A stretch of DNA of 64,000 nt from Kutzneria sp. CA-103260 (GTDB taxonomy: Bacteria > Actinomycetota > Actinomycetes > Mycobacteriales > Pseudonocardiaceae): the NCBI RefSeq assembly GCF_018263855.1, contig NZ_CP073318.1, positions 9,238,001-9,302,000 of the forward strand, given 5' to 3'. Positions 9,059 to 16,405 of the stretch are shown piece after piece. A model generated the notes under the pieces. The model saw nothing but the letters and a program-made list of their open reading frames with translations. It did not search any database and had not been told where the DNA came from. A program made the translations under genes and the position numbers. The stretch's first letter is position 1, and every line of letters begins with the position of its first letter.

Positions 9059-9261
9059 GCGGCATCGCTCCTCAGCGTCTCCAACCAGTCCGCGAAGTCG
9101 CCACGGCGGATCCGCAGATCACCATTGGGCAGCTTCAAGCACGGCGGGCCGACGCCCGTCCGACGCCACCGGTAGAACGTGTACCGAGACACACCTCCCA
9201 ACGCGGACAACACCTCAAGAACCGTCATCAGCTCGTCCCGGGTTTCGCTCAGCTTGCCCAT
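9055..9261 (-). CDS. xis: Excisionase-like helix-turn-helix protein
   Basis: A 68-residue MerR/excisionase-type winged-helix protein: LGGVSRYTFYRWRRTGVGPPCLKLPNGDLRIRRGDFADWL is the standard fold in which the HTH is followed by a beta-wing. It overlaps int by 4 nt (ATGA) and starts 4 nt after the rep stop, so rep-xis-int form one operon. The expected role is to bend DNA at the att site and steer Int to excision. An internal ATG (MTVLEVL) is an alternative start. Confidence 0.88.
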   Translation of the reverse strand: MGKLSETRDELMTVLEVLSALGGVSRYTFYRWRRTGVGPPCLKLPNGDLRIRRGDFADWLETLRSDAA

Positions 9262-9265
9262 GTCG

Positions 9266-10597
9266 CTACCTCCCCTCCTTTCGTTGCTGCCGCTTTCGTT
9301 CGGCGATGCCTTGTGCCAGCTCGATCTCTGCGTCGTTGGCGTAGCCGATGCCGGCGAAGTCCCAGTGGTTGACGACCACCACGGAGTCCGGATCGACGCC
9401 GAGACGTTCGAGCGCCTGCTCAGCCTGAAACGCGGAGCGTTCGCCGCGAATGGCCTTGAATGTGGTGCTGTAGTGCTTCGACTTCGTCAGGAAGTGGCCC
9501 CGGAAGCCGAGCATGTGCGCCCAGCGCCGCAGGTTCAGTTCCTCGTAGTCGGCCAGGCCGCCGAGGTCCCAGCAGGTTTGGATGATCCGGCGGTGGTGCG
9601 GCGTGACGGCCAGGTGGTCGATGTCGACCTGCCCGCGGATCGGCCGGTCGGCTGCCTCGCTCTTGCCGGTGCCCTTGGTGGCGTACTTCGCGACGTAGGA
9701 GGCCAGCCGCTGTTCGGAGATCTCGCCCTGGTCGTCTTCGACCTCCGCCGCCGACGCCGGCCTGATCTGGCGGACGTCGACCTGCCGGCCCCACACCATC
9801 GTGAAGGCGGTGCCGTCCGGTCGAGCCGTGTCGAGCTGGACCGAGCCGGCCGCCGCCGTGATCGCGTCCGTCAGCAGTTCCGCCGTCACCCACGCCGGGG
9901 TCCGATCGGTCGGTCCCCCGGGTCCGTCAACGCGGACCATCGCGTGGAAGTGGACCAGGCCCCGCCGCTGGTACTCGGCGACCTTGGCATACGACAGACG
10001 GGCGTGGTCCTTGAACTCGCGCACCGTGAGCCCGGCAGCGTGCGCGAGCTTGCGCCGCAGGGCGATGGTGAACCGGTGCCACAGCTTGCCCGCGTGCGCC
10101 TGCCACAGCACCGACCCCACGTAGTCGTAGGCGTCGACATCCAGCGGCGAGCCGATGCGGGGGTCCGCCTCATGATGACGCTCCCCGCACGCGCAGGGAA
10201 TCGTCCGGCCACGCGCCGAGGTCCGCCGGTTGTGCACCGGCCCGAACGACGGAGCCGTCAGCGTGGCGAACACCCGGGGCTTCTCGGCGACCGACACCGG
10301 CACGCCCTTGTCCCCGCCGGACAGGCCCGCCCGCATCAGGTGGAACGCGTCCGCCGCGTACCGATCTGAACACGACGGACACACCGACTCACGCCGGTTG
10401 CCGCACGGGGCGAAGACGTGCCCGGACCGCTTGGCCAGCACGGTGCCCGCCTGGTCCTGCACCTGCCACGCACCGGACATGTGAACCGGGTGGAGGCAGC
10501 CGTTGACCGACTCGACCTTGGCCCGCCATGCCTTGAAGTCGGTAGCCCGGATGCGGCGAGAGATCCGCTCATCCAGGGTCAACGCGGTCACATCCAC
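9266..10597 (-). CDS. Rolling-circle replication initiator (RepSA-like)
   Basis: About 443 residues. It has an N-terminal cysteine cluster (CGNRRESVCPSC), the FATLTAPSFG strand, the metal-binding HUH motif in LVHFHAM, and a later YVAKYATKGTGK segment with the candidate nicking Tyr. This is the replication initiator of pSAM2-type AICEs. It nicks at a double-strand origin so the excised circle replicates before transfer. The GTG at 10597 was chosen because AGGGAGG lies 6 nt upstream; a TTG at 10603 is too close to that site. A strong terminator separates it from the upstream membrane-protein gene, so it probably has its own promoter in 10604-10630. Confidence 0.9.
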   Translation of the reverse strand: MDVTALTLDERISRRIRATDFKAWRAKVESVNGCLHPVHMSGAWQVQDQAGTVLAKRSGHVFAPCGNRRESVCPSCSDRYAADAFHLMRAGLSGGDKGVPVSVAEKPRVFATLTAPSFGPVHNRRTSARGRTIPCACGERHHEADPRIGSPLDVDAYDYVGSVLWQAHAGKLWHRFTIALRRKLAHAAGLTVREFKDHARLSYAKVAEYQRRGLVHFHAMVRVDGPGGPTDRTPAWVTAELLTDAITAAAGSVQLDTARPDGTAFTMVWGRQVDVRQIRPASAAEVEDDQGEISEQRLASYVAKYATKGTGKSEAADRPIRGQVDIDHLAVTPHHRRIIQTCWDLGGLADYEELNLRRWAHMLGFRGHFLTKSKHYSTTFKAIRGERSAFQAEQALERLGVDPDSVVVVNHWDFAGIGYANDAEIELAQGIAERKRQQRKEGR

Positions 10598-10630
10598 GGT
10601 CAACCTCCCTTGATCAACTTTTTTCGGGCA

Positions 10631-10668
10631 AAAAAAGGGCCAGGCACGACGTTTTGCCGTGCCTGGCC
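10631..10668 (-). terminator. Intrinsic terminator between the DUF2637 gene and rep
   Basis: On the complement, GGGCCAGGCACG and CGTGCCTGGCCC form a perfect 12-bp stem around GCAAAACGT, directly followed by six Ts. It is a textbook rho-independent terminator for the transfer-operon transcript. Confidence 0.92.
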
Positions 10669-10681
10669 CCTGATGTGTGCG

Positions 10682-11317
10682 TCAGCGTTGGACGGAGTGT
10701 CCGTTGTGGATCGTCAAGTCGGTGAGGATCTGAGCGGCCATGTCGTCGGAGACGTTGGCCGCCAGTTGGACGTCAGCGATGGTCGGCTCACGGCCGTCCG
10801 CCTGTGCAGCACGAACCGCGCCGGTGATCTTCTCGACCATGGGCGCCGGAAGTCGCAGCCGAGTGGCGGATGCCTGGCGAACCGGTGCCGCAGGTTCCGG
10901 CTCGGTTGCTGCTGGTGTTGGCGGCGTGGCCGGTGGCTTGTGGGGTAGGCGCCTCATCAGCAGCTTGACGACGGTCAGGAAGCCCAGCGCCGGCATCGCG
11001 GCCAGCAGCCAGCCCGCCGGAGTCGGTTCGGCTTCCGCGACCTGGGCGGCCATCTGAACGAGGAACCCGGCCACCAGGACCACGACCGGCAACGATACCC
11101 GGCCTGCTCGACTGGTCTGGCGGTCGCGATGGATCTCGAACGCGGCCACCAGCGCCATGCCCTCGATCACCACCGCGTCCGCCCACGCCAGCCAACCCGT
11201 CTGTCCATGGTGCGCGGCCCAGTTGTGGGTGTGGGTGAAGCCGGCCGCCGCGCCGATCAGGCCGAGCACGGCCGCGACCAGCAGCCGGATGCCGTTGGAC
11301 AGCTTCTGAGTGGACAC
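10682..11317 (-). CDS. DUF2637 membrane protein (SpdB-like)
   Basis: A 211-residue protein with four predicted membrane helices in the first 130 residues (IRLLVAAVLGLIGAAAG; the WADAVVIEGMALVAAFEI segment; LPVVVLVAGFLVQMAAQ; WLLAAMPALGFLTVVKLL). An Ala/Pro/Glu linker and a C-terminal helical domain resembling an HTH (EPTIADVQLAANVSDDMAAQILTDL) follow. DUF2637 proteins are regular members of Streptomyces conjugative elements, often linked to intramycelial plasmid spread. A GTG start lies behind GGAAAGGAGAGGG. It is the last gene before a strong terminator. Confidence 0.85.
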   Translation of the reverse strand: MSTQKLSNGIRLLVAAVLGLIGAAAGFTHTHNWAAHHGQTGWLAWADAVVIEGMALVAAFEIHRDRQTSRAGRVSLPVVVLVAGFLVQMAAQVAEAEPTPAGWLLAAMPALGFLTVVKLLMRRLPHKPPATPPTPAATEPEPAAPVRQASATRLRLPAPMVEKITGAVRAAQADGREPTIADVQLAANVSDDMAAQILTDLTIHNGHSVQR

Positions 11318-11351
11318 GGCGGCCCTCTCCTTTCCGTTCTCGTGAGAGCGG

Positions 11352-11738
11352 CTACCGCACCACTCGCAGATGTGACCAGCGCCGGCGCAGCCTCTCGCCG
11401 GCCGGGGTCAACCGCAGGGTCACCGGCCGCGCGATCACGCCGTGCCGGCACTCGACCTGATCGGATTCCTTGAGGTAACGCTGCCGCAGCAGGCAATCCA
11501 GCGTCGCTTCCGCTTCCGTGTGGCGGCAACGCTGGTCGCCGTCAACCTCGACTGCCCGCCCCGTCGCGTCCAGTAACCCGTACCGGCCGTCGTGGACTTC
11601 GTTGAGCAGCAAGGCCAGTTGATCGACGCTGCCGCCGAGCCCCGACGGTTGCACCGGCACGGGGTCGACCGTCGCCACGACGACCTCCGGCTGATCGGCG
11701 AACAACTCCCCCTGGTGGGGATCCACCCGCCGAGCCAT
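11352..11738 (-). CDS. AICE hypothetical protein, winged-helix-like
   Basis: A 128-residue protein starting MARRVDPHQGELF. The C-terminal half (TEAEATLDCLLRQRYLKESDQVECRHGVIARPVTLRLTPAGERLRRRW) looks like a small winged helix with a domain boundary at about residue 60. No function is recognised. It lies between the small membrane gene and the DUF2637 gene in the transfer operon. An adjacent GTG at 11741 is an alternative start. Confidence 0.65.
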   Translation of the reverse strand: MARRVDPHQGELFADQPEVVVATVDPVPVQPSGLGGSVDQLALLLNEVHDGRYGLLDATGRAVEVDGDQRCRHTEAEATLDCLLRQRYLKESDQVECRHGVIARPVTLRLTPAGERLRRRWSHLRVVR

Positions 11739-11778
11739 CACCGCCGCCCAGGCGTAGCCGCGGTTGATGTCGCCCCGT

Positions 11779-11967
11779 TCACGACGCGGCCCTCAGGATG
11801 CGCACCAGGCCCCACACGATCAGGCCCAGCACGGTTGCCGCCGCCAGGGCGATCACACCGCCGAACGCGAGGTAGGTGACGCCCAGGCCGAGCAAGGCGA
11901 GCGCCCCGTACTTGAGCAGGCGGGAGACGTTGCGCCACCCGACACTGACGATGACCAACGGCTTCAT
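11779..11967 (-). CDS. Small two-helix membrane protein
   Basis: A 62-residue protein (MKPLVIVSVGWRN...). It has two hydrophobic segments (YGALALLGLGVTYLAFG and IALAAATVLGLIVWGLV) and a short basic end. The ATG at 11967 overlaps the preceding stop (ATGA) and has GGAGGG 7 nt upstream. The size and position next to traB fit the Spd-type spread proteins of actinomycete plasmids; this is inferred from context, not from sequence identity. Confidence 0.7.
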   Translation of the reverse strand: MKPLVIVSVGWRNVSRLLKYGALALLGLGVTYLAFGGVIALAAATVLGLIVWGLVRILRAAS

Positions 11968-12227
11968 GACTGCACCCTCCAGTTCGTCAAGTCCCCGGCA
12001 GTGGCCCAGCGCCACGACGGGCAGTGCTCAGAGTTGTTGTCTCCCAACGGCTGTGAGGCGTTCAGGTCCCACACCGCCGACGCCGGCAGCAGGAACGGCA
12101 GCGCCGGGTGATCGGTGTCGACGACCATCCGCGCGTCGATCAGCTCGGTGCCGCGTTGGCACAGCGCCCACACCGAGCCATCCGGCGCAGGCTCCGGGGT
12201 GCTGAACTCCAGGGTGTCGACGCTCAT
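11964..12227 (-). CDS. AICE hypothetical protein downstream of traB
   Basis: An 87-residue protein (MSVDTLEFSTPEPAPDG...) rich in Trp and acidic residues, without membrane segments. It is translationally coupled on both sides: its ATG overlaps the traB stop and its own stop overlaps the start of the next gene (ATGA in both cases). The tight coupling supports it being real. I do not recognise a function. Confidence 0.7.
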   Translation of the reverse strand: MSVDTLEFSTPEPAPDGSVWALCQRGTELIDARMVVDTDHPALPFLLPASAVWDLNASQPLGDNNSEHCPSWRWATAGDLTNWRVQS

Positions 12228-13588
12228 CACGCCACCACCCGCAGCCCAGGCCCGCCGGTGACGAACTGGATCAACTCGTCGATCTCCGTGTCGTTCACGT
12301 AGGCGGCGCGGACCCGCATCGGGACGCGGGAGCGTTGCCGGATCACGTAGCCGATGCCCGCCGTCGACACGTCGTTGGGGATCTCGTCGGCCAACGCACC
12401 ACGCTGCCGGGCACCGTCGCCCAACGTCATGTCGACGTGTCCGGCGGAGGTGACCCGCAGGCACACCCGGACCGTGAACAGGTCGCGCATCGCGACGTTG
12501 TCCTTCGTCGGTTCCTGGACGTAGCCGAGCATCGAATGCCCGGTGGCCCGGCCCTGCGTGCCCACGATGTTGAACAGCCGGCGGAATTCCCGGGCGAGCG
12601 CCATCTCAGCGAACCCCGTCAACGCCGCCATCTCATCGACCAGCAGCAGGTTCAGCGGCGTCTCCCTTGAGGGGGTGAACTTCCGGACTCCCTGTGCCGC
12701 CAACCGCTTCTGCACGTCGATGCAGTCCTCGACGAACTCTTTCGCGACGGTGAGGCAGTCGGCCGGCTCAGCCGCGTACCGGTGCGCGAACGCCTCTGCC
12801 TTGGCCAGCTCCATCCGCTTGGGATCCAGCACCCACGGCCGGACGATCCCGTCCCGGATCAGGGGAGCCAAGCCCCGCAGCGGTCCCCACGCGAGAGACC
12901 CCTTGCCGGAGCCAGTAGCGCCGGCGACGAACAGGTGTTGCTCCGCCAGGCCCTCACACCAATCCGTGCCGTACTCCGTGTCACCCAGGTACAGCGACCC
13001 CAGATCCACGGCGTCGGAGTCCCACGGCATCTCCGGAGCGTCAATGACCTCCGTGAACGGCTCCGACCGCTCAACGACCAGGGCGATCACCTGCGGCTTG
13101 ACCCGCTCGACCGCCACCCGCTCGACCTTGAGCGCATCGGCCAGCACGAGCAGCTTGTCCATCCATTGCTGGGAGTGCTGCCCGGGGTACAGCCGAACCC
13201 GCACAAGGTCGATCGACGGCGACGGCGAGGTGACTCCCAGGATTCGAGGGACCCGGAGCTCGCCCGTCTTCCGGTCGGTGGTGACCAGGTCGCAGGCGAG
13301 CAGCGTGTCTCGCCACCGTGCCCCGGTGTATCGCGACCACCACCGACGACGCCACGCACGCACCCGAGGAGCGATCAGCGCGTCAAACGAGTCGGGGTGA
13401 CCCCGGTACCAAGCGGCCATGCCCAGCGCGCCCGCACCCAGCGCCGCGCCCGTGGTTGTCGTGCCCAACCCAAGCGCACTCGCCGCCACGCCGGCGGGAA
13501 TCCCGGGTACCAGGAGGCTTCCCGGGTGTCGTGCTGTCCACTTGAGTGCCCGCATCTCTCGGCCTGCTTTCCGTGTCGAATTTCCCAT
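12227..13588 (-). CDS. traB: FtsK/SpoIIIE-type conjugal DNA translocase TraB
   Basis: About 453 residues. Two hydrophobic segments near residues 24-60 anchor the N-terminus. The motor domain has Walker A GATGSGKGS (223-231) and Walker B LLLVDEMAAL, with the later ATGHSMLGYVQEPTKDNV typical of TraB/TraSA motors. In actinomycete conjugation this single hexameric ATPase moves double-stranded DNA between mycelia. The ATG at 13588 gives a basic start (MGNSTRKAGR); upstream in-frame codons have no ribosome-binding site. It heads a coupled set of small genes. Confidence 0.93.
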   Translation of the reverse strand: MGNSTRKAGREMRALKWTARHPGSLLVPGIPAGVAASALGLGTTTTGAALGAGALGMAAWYRGHPDSFDALIAPRVRAWRRRWWSRYTGARWRDTLLACDLVTTDRKTGELRVPRILGVTSPSPSIDLVRVRLYPGQHSQQWMDKLLVLADALKVERVAVERVKPQVIALVVERSEPFTEVIDAPEMPWDSDAVDLGSLYLGDTEYGTDWCEGLAEQHLFVAGATGSGKGSLAWGPLRGLAPLIRDGIVRPWVLDPKRMELAKAEAFAHRYAAEPADCLTVAKEFVEDCIDVQKRLAAQGVRKFTPSRETPLNLLLVDEMAALTGFAEMALAREFRRLFNIVGTQGRATGHSMLGYVQEPTKDNVAMRDLFTVRVCLRVTSAGHVDMTLGDGARQRGALADEIPNDVSTAGIGYVIRQRSRVPMRVRAAYVNDTEIDELIQFVTGGPGLRVVA

Positions 13589-13667
13589 GACGTGAACCTC
13601 CAGAAACCGCAAGCGGCCGACTCCCAACGGATGTTTGGGAGTCGACCGCGCGGACGAGGGGAAGTGC

Positions 13668-13853
13668 CTAGCTGTCAACAACCTTGGACTGTGCGTCGGT
13701 CAGCCACACTGTCAGCTCACCAACCAACTTGCGTGCCTTCTCGTGCGCGGCACGGAACCCCGGAACGTCCGCAGGGATTCCCTTCATCGTGTCTCGCAGG
13801 TGCCGCATCGCGCCCTCGATCTCCTCGATGGCGTTGTCTACTGCGATCGACAT
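13668..13853 (-). CDS. Small helical AICE protein
   Basis: A 61-residue acidic, all-helical protein (MSIAVDNAIEEIEGAMRHLRDTMKGIP...). It starts one base after the stop of the preceding gene and ends about 80 bp before traB. I do not recognise it. Together with the next upstream gene it makes a pair of small helical proteins just ahead of traB. Confidence 0.62.
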   Translation of the reverse strand: MSIAVDNAIEEIEGAMRHLRDTMKGIPADVPGFRAAHEKARKLVGELTVWLTDAQSKVVDS

Positions 13854-13854
13854 G

Positions 13855-14118
13855 TCACACCGCCCAGTCTCGGGACACCAGGTCCGCTTCATGCTTCTTT
13901 CCCTTGATGCGCAACGTGTCTAGCGCCGCGAAGGCCTTGGCGTGCAACGCGATCAGCTCATCCTGAGTCGGCAGCGTGTAGCCACTGGAGCCCTGGGAGT
14001 CATCCACCCGGTCGATGACCTTGCGTACGGTGTCGAACGCCTCAGCGGCCATGTCCATCGCGCCAACGAACGCCCCGTAGCGCTTGACCGCGCGCTGATT
14101 GAGGAACCCGAGCGCCAT
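13855..14118 (-). CDS. Small AICE protein upstream of traB
   Basis: An 87-residue protein (MALGFLNQRAVKRYGAFVGAMDMAAEAFDTVRKVIDRVDD...). It is mainly helical with a Gln/Asp-rich middle. The ATG at 14118 is preceded by AAGGAAGGTAGGTGAG; a GTG at 14127 is the alternative. The function is unknown. It is probably the first gene of the traB operon. Confidence 0.62.
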   Translation of the reverse strand: MALGFLNQRAVKRYGAFVGAMDMAAEAFDTVRKVIDRVDDSQGSSGYTLPTQDELIALHAKAFAALDTLRIKGKKHEADLVSRDWAV

Positions 14119-14328
14119 AACTCTCACCTACCTTCCTTGTGTTCCTGACCTACCGGGCACCCCATCCCCCACGGGGGCAAGGGATGGAGCACCCCGCGTG
14201 TCAGGCAACACGCGAGCTCAAAAAGGCATAGTTCGGCCCACTGTGAAATTCTCAAAGAACAAGCGATCACAGGACTTCCGGCGCGCACACCGATCTTGCG
14301 TGTGCCATTCCTGCCTGCTTCGTTTCGT

Positions 14329-14374
14329 GCCCCGGCCCGACTCGAACGGGTCCGCCTGCCTGACAGGGCGGGGC
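14329..14374 (-). other. tRNA 3'-half-like hairpin
   Basis: On the complement, a CCTG/CAGG hairpin is followed by a T-arm-like segment with loop TTCGAGT (4 of 5 stem pairs) and then CCGGGGCA. GCCCCG at the 5' side pairs with CGGGGC at the 3' side, giving a compact 46-nt fold. There is no D-arm or 5' half, so it is not a working tRNA. It may be a tRNA relic, or simply act as the terminator of the 118-residue gene that ends just before it. Confidence 0.45.
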
Positions 14375-14380
14375 TTCGGG

Positions 14381-14737
14381 TCAGTCGACGGGCTTGAGGC
14401 CCAGCGCCCTGAACGCGATGCCCGAGACGGTCTCGCCCTTGTCGTTCTTGAACGAGTACGGGCTCACCGTCGCGCCGACCAGTTCGACGCGGGTGTCCTC
14501 CTCGAACCCCTCGCCCGGGTCGGTCGCCAGGGTCACCTTGATCTCTTCGCCCTTGGGAGCCTTCTGACCGGCCTCCGTCACGCGCTGCTTGGCGAACAGC
14601 GACACCTCGAACATCGTGGCGCCGGTCCGCCGGTCGGTGACGAACTCCTCGCGTCCGTCGACCGTGCGGGTCTTCATCGCGGGGGCGTCAACAACCGTCA
14701 GCTTGTACCCACCGAGGTTCACCGGGATCTGCTGCAC
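14381..14737 (-). CDS. Conserved AICE protein of unknown function, beta-rich
   Basis: A 118-residue protein starting MQQIPVNLGGYKLTVVDAP, predicted to be mostly beta strands, with a conserved end (VSGIAFRALGLKPV). Proteins of this kind are usual beside the GntR repressor in Streptomyces-type AICEs. A single-strand DNA-binding-like fold is possible but not shown. It is divergent from the GntR gene, and the operator array overlaps its start region, so it is probably under repressor control. Confidence 0.7.
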   Translation of the reverse strand: MQQIPVNLGGYKLTVVDAPAMKTRTVDGREEFVTDRRTGATMFEVSLFAKQRVTEAGQKAPKGEEIKVTLATDPGEGFEEDTRVELVGATVSPYSFKNDKGETVSGIAFRALGLKPVD

Positions 14738-14750
14738 AACGTCCTCCGTA

Positions 14751-14854
14751 TTAGCTCGTACTAGCTCGTTCTACTAACCAAGGTAGCACGTGCTAGTACA
14801 GTGGCGTTTGCTCTGATCGGGTGAACCGAGCTAGCACGGGCTAGGTCGAGCTAG
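14751..14854. promoter_or_regulatory. Operator array of the GntR (KorSA-like) repressor
   Basis: The divergent promoter region holds repeated CTAG/AGCTCG boxes: TTAGCTCGTACTAGCTCG (14751-14768), the perfect palindrome TAGCACGTGCTA (14784-14795), and GAGCTAGCACGGGCTAG with CGAGCTAG (about 14828-14854). It lies between the 118-residue gene and the GntR gene. Such iterated boxes are expected for a KorSA-type repressor that controls itself and the rep/transfer genes. The binding protein is inferred from position. Confidence 0.7.
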
Positions 14855-14867
14855 ATACAGTGCGTAC

Positions 14868-15224
14868 ATGGAGAACTCGCGCACGCCAGCCCACCCGTTC
14901 CGGGTGCTCGCGGACACCATTGCCGCGAAGGTGGAGCGCGGTGACCTGAAGCCTGGAGACCAGATCCCGTCCGTGCGTGCTCTCGCCAAGGAGTACGGCG
15001 TCACTACCGCAACCGCGCAGAAGGCGGTCAGGCGGCTCACCGACGACGGGGTTGTCACCACGGTGCAAGGGCTGGGCATCTTCGTCGCCGACAGTGCGCC
15101 CGACGCGTCAGGGGACCGGCCGGTAGGCCTTCACGACGTCATGCGCGAGCTCGATCGGCTCCAGCAAGCAGTTACGGCCCTTGATCAGCGCGTGCAGCGC
15201 CTTGAGGGCCCTGACTCCGACTGA
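14868..15224 (+). CDS. GntR-family repressor, KorSA-like
   Basis: A 118-residue regulator. The N-terminal winged HTH of the GntR type (LADTIAAKVERGDLKPGDQIPSVRALAKEYGVTTATAQKAVRRL) covers residues 10-70. A short C-terminal coiled coil (VMRELDRLQQAVTALDQRVQRLEG) replaces the usual ligand domain and probably dimerises. In pSAM2 the related KorSA represses pra and keeps the element integrated. The ATG at 14868 follows closely on the operator array, consistent with self-repression. Its last 53 nt overlap a small gene on the other strand. Confidence 0.88.
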   Translation: MENSRTPAHPFRVLADTIAAKVERGDLKPGDQIPSVRALAKEYGVTTATAQKAVRRLTDDGVVTTVQGLGIFVADSAPDASGDRPVGLHDVMRELDRLQQAVTALDQRVQRLEGPDSD

Positions 15225-15414
15225 CCTCGACCCGCTCTATCCGCGCCGCCAGCTCGGAAACCTGGCTGGTGAGCTGTCGCAGCCTCGTGGTCACCACGCG
15301 CAGACCCTCGCTGCACTCGTCGCACTTTCGCTGAGCTGGTACGCGTTTCGCTCCAGTCGCGGCGGCCTGGTCGTCACGGGGTGGCGGAGAGTCCTTTGCT
15401 GGCGGTACATTCAT
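15172..15414 (-). CDS. Small coiled-coil protein with a CxxC motif
   Basis: An 80-residue protein. It has a Pro/Asp-rich start, RKCDECSEGL (CxxC), then a heptad-like helix (TTRLRQLTSQVSELAARIERVEV). It is convergent with and overlaps the end of the GntR gene. The amino-acid pattern looks genuine, but the overlap and weak ribosome-binding site leave doubt. The function is unknown. Confidence 0.5.
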   Translation of the reverse strand: MNVPPAKDSPPPRDDQAAATGAKRVPAQRKCDECSEGLRVVTTRLRQLTSQVSELAARIERVEVSRSQGPQGAARADQGP

Positions 15415-15440
15415 CTTGGTTCACTCCGAGTGGGTGGCCA

Positions 15441-15484
15441 GCGCAGGAGCGGAATGGTTGGTAGCCAAGGCTCCGCTTCTGCGC
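15441..15484. terminator. Hairpin downstream of the small-protein operon
   Basis: GCGCAGGAGCGGA pairs with TCCGCTTCTGCGC (12 of 13) around a 17-18-nt loop. It lies 90 bp past the last gene of the complement-strand operon 16266-15575. Confidence 0.5.
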
Positions 15485-15574
15485 CTGGTGACAGAGTTCA
15501 GTTCGGGGACGTGTTTCCCCGCCACGTGACCCAAGGCCCGTGGTAAGTCCAGTTTGGACAGTTCTTCGGCTAGT

Positions 15575-15748
15575 TCAGCCTCGCTCACTCGGGAACGGCA
15601 CCAGCCGCTCGCACAGTGGAAGCAGCGGACACGCCGCGCACGGGTCGGCAGCCTCGTGACCGAAGCCCGCCCAACGCACCTGAAGCCACCGCGCGCCCGG
15701 CAAGCCGACGACGAGTCCGAGCGCCGAACCGAGCAGGAAGCCGGTCAT
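15575..15748 (-). CDS. Small Cys-rich membrane protein
   Basis: A 57-residue protein. The hydrophobic start MTGFLLGSALGLVVGLPGAR is followed by DPCAACPLLPLC, a cluster of three cysteines. The ATG overlaps the preceding stop (ATGA), so translation is coupled. It is the last of four coupled small genes. The function is unknown; the Cys cluster could bind a metal. Confidence 0.6.
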   Translation of the reverse strand: MTGFLLGSALGLVVGLPGARWLQVRWAGFGHEAADPCAACPLLPLCERLVPFPSERG

Positions 15749-15984
15749 CGCTCCACTCCGTTCCGCCGCATCCACGCCACGCGATCACCAAACAGCGTGG
15801 TCAGCCGCAGCGTCAGCAGTGCCGCGACCTCAGTGCCGAGTAGAAGCCGAAACTGCGCTTCGCCCTCCTGGAACAGCAGCGCGACGTGGTGCTTGCTGAT
15901 CTCTTCAACGGTGAGCGTCGCCTTCGGCGAGGCCAGCTCGGCGACGAGCGGCGGACCTCCAAGGCCGTCAACGAAGACCAGCAT
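15745..15984 (-). CDS. AICE hypothetical protein
   Basis: A 79-residue protein (MLVFVDGLGGPPLVAELASPKATLTVEEISKHHVALLFQEG...). It is mixed alpha/beta with a basic end and overlaps the preceding gene by 17 nt and the next by 4 nt. The ATG at 15984 has AAGGGGG upstream. I do not recognise it. Confidence 0.58.
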   Translation of the reverse strand: MLVFVDGLGGPPLVAELASPKATLTVEEISKHHVALLFQEGEAQFRLLLGTEVAALLTLRLTTLFGDRVAWMRRNGVER

Positions 15985-16204
15985 CGGAGCCCCCTTTGCT
16001 GCGTCCTGCCGCATCGAGTTCAGACCAACCCTGCTGGATCGCACGCTCAAGGACACCCAGCGCGGCGTAGTCGATGATCAGAGCGACCGGGAACGCGTTG
16101 CCGAGGCGGATCTCAACCCGGTCCGCGTAGGGCAGCGCCTGTGCACGGATCGGCAGATCGTCCGTGATGTGGACGTGCACCAGGTCCCGCTTGCCGCCGG
16201 TCAC
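15968..16204 (-). CDS. AICE hypothetical protein
   Basis: A 78-residue protein (MTGGKRDLVHVHITDDLPIRAQALPYADRVEIRLGNAFPVALIIDY...), predicted to have several beta strands then a helix. The GTG at 16204 overlaps the stop of the 21-codon gene before it and has GAGGAG upstream. The function is unknown. Confidence 0.6.
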   Translation of the reverse strand: MTGGKRDLVHVHITDDLPIRAQALPYADRVEIRLGNAFPVALIIDYAALGVLERAIQQGWSELDAAGRSKGGSDAGLR

Positions 16205-16266
16205 AGCTCCTCACGCGCAGCCTCGGGGATAAAGGACCCGCTTTGCTGTGTCTCTCTGCTACTCAT
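16201..16266 (-). CDS. 21-residue leader peptide or microprotein
   Basis: ATG at 16266 behind a perfect AGGAGG (spacing 7 nt) opens a 21-codon frame, MSSRETQQSGSFIPEAAREE plus L, whose TGA overlaps the GTG of the next gene. The strong start site and the GTGA coupling support translation. It may serve mainly to set translation of the downstream genes, or be a real microprotein. Confidence 0.6.
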   Translation of the reverse strand: MSSRETQQSGSFIPEAAREEL

Positions 16267-16405
16267 GATGTTGCCTCCTGCTTTCAGGGTCGTTCTGACA
16301 ACAACCACTTTCGACGGAAAGCGAGGACAGGAGCACCGCACGGCGGGACATCTACGGACGTCTCGGGTAGCTTGAAGTCGTCCCTACTCGTCTGAGAGGA
16401 CTGCT

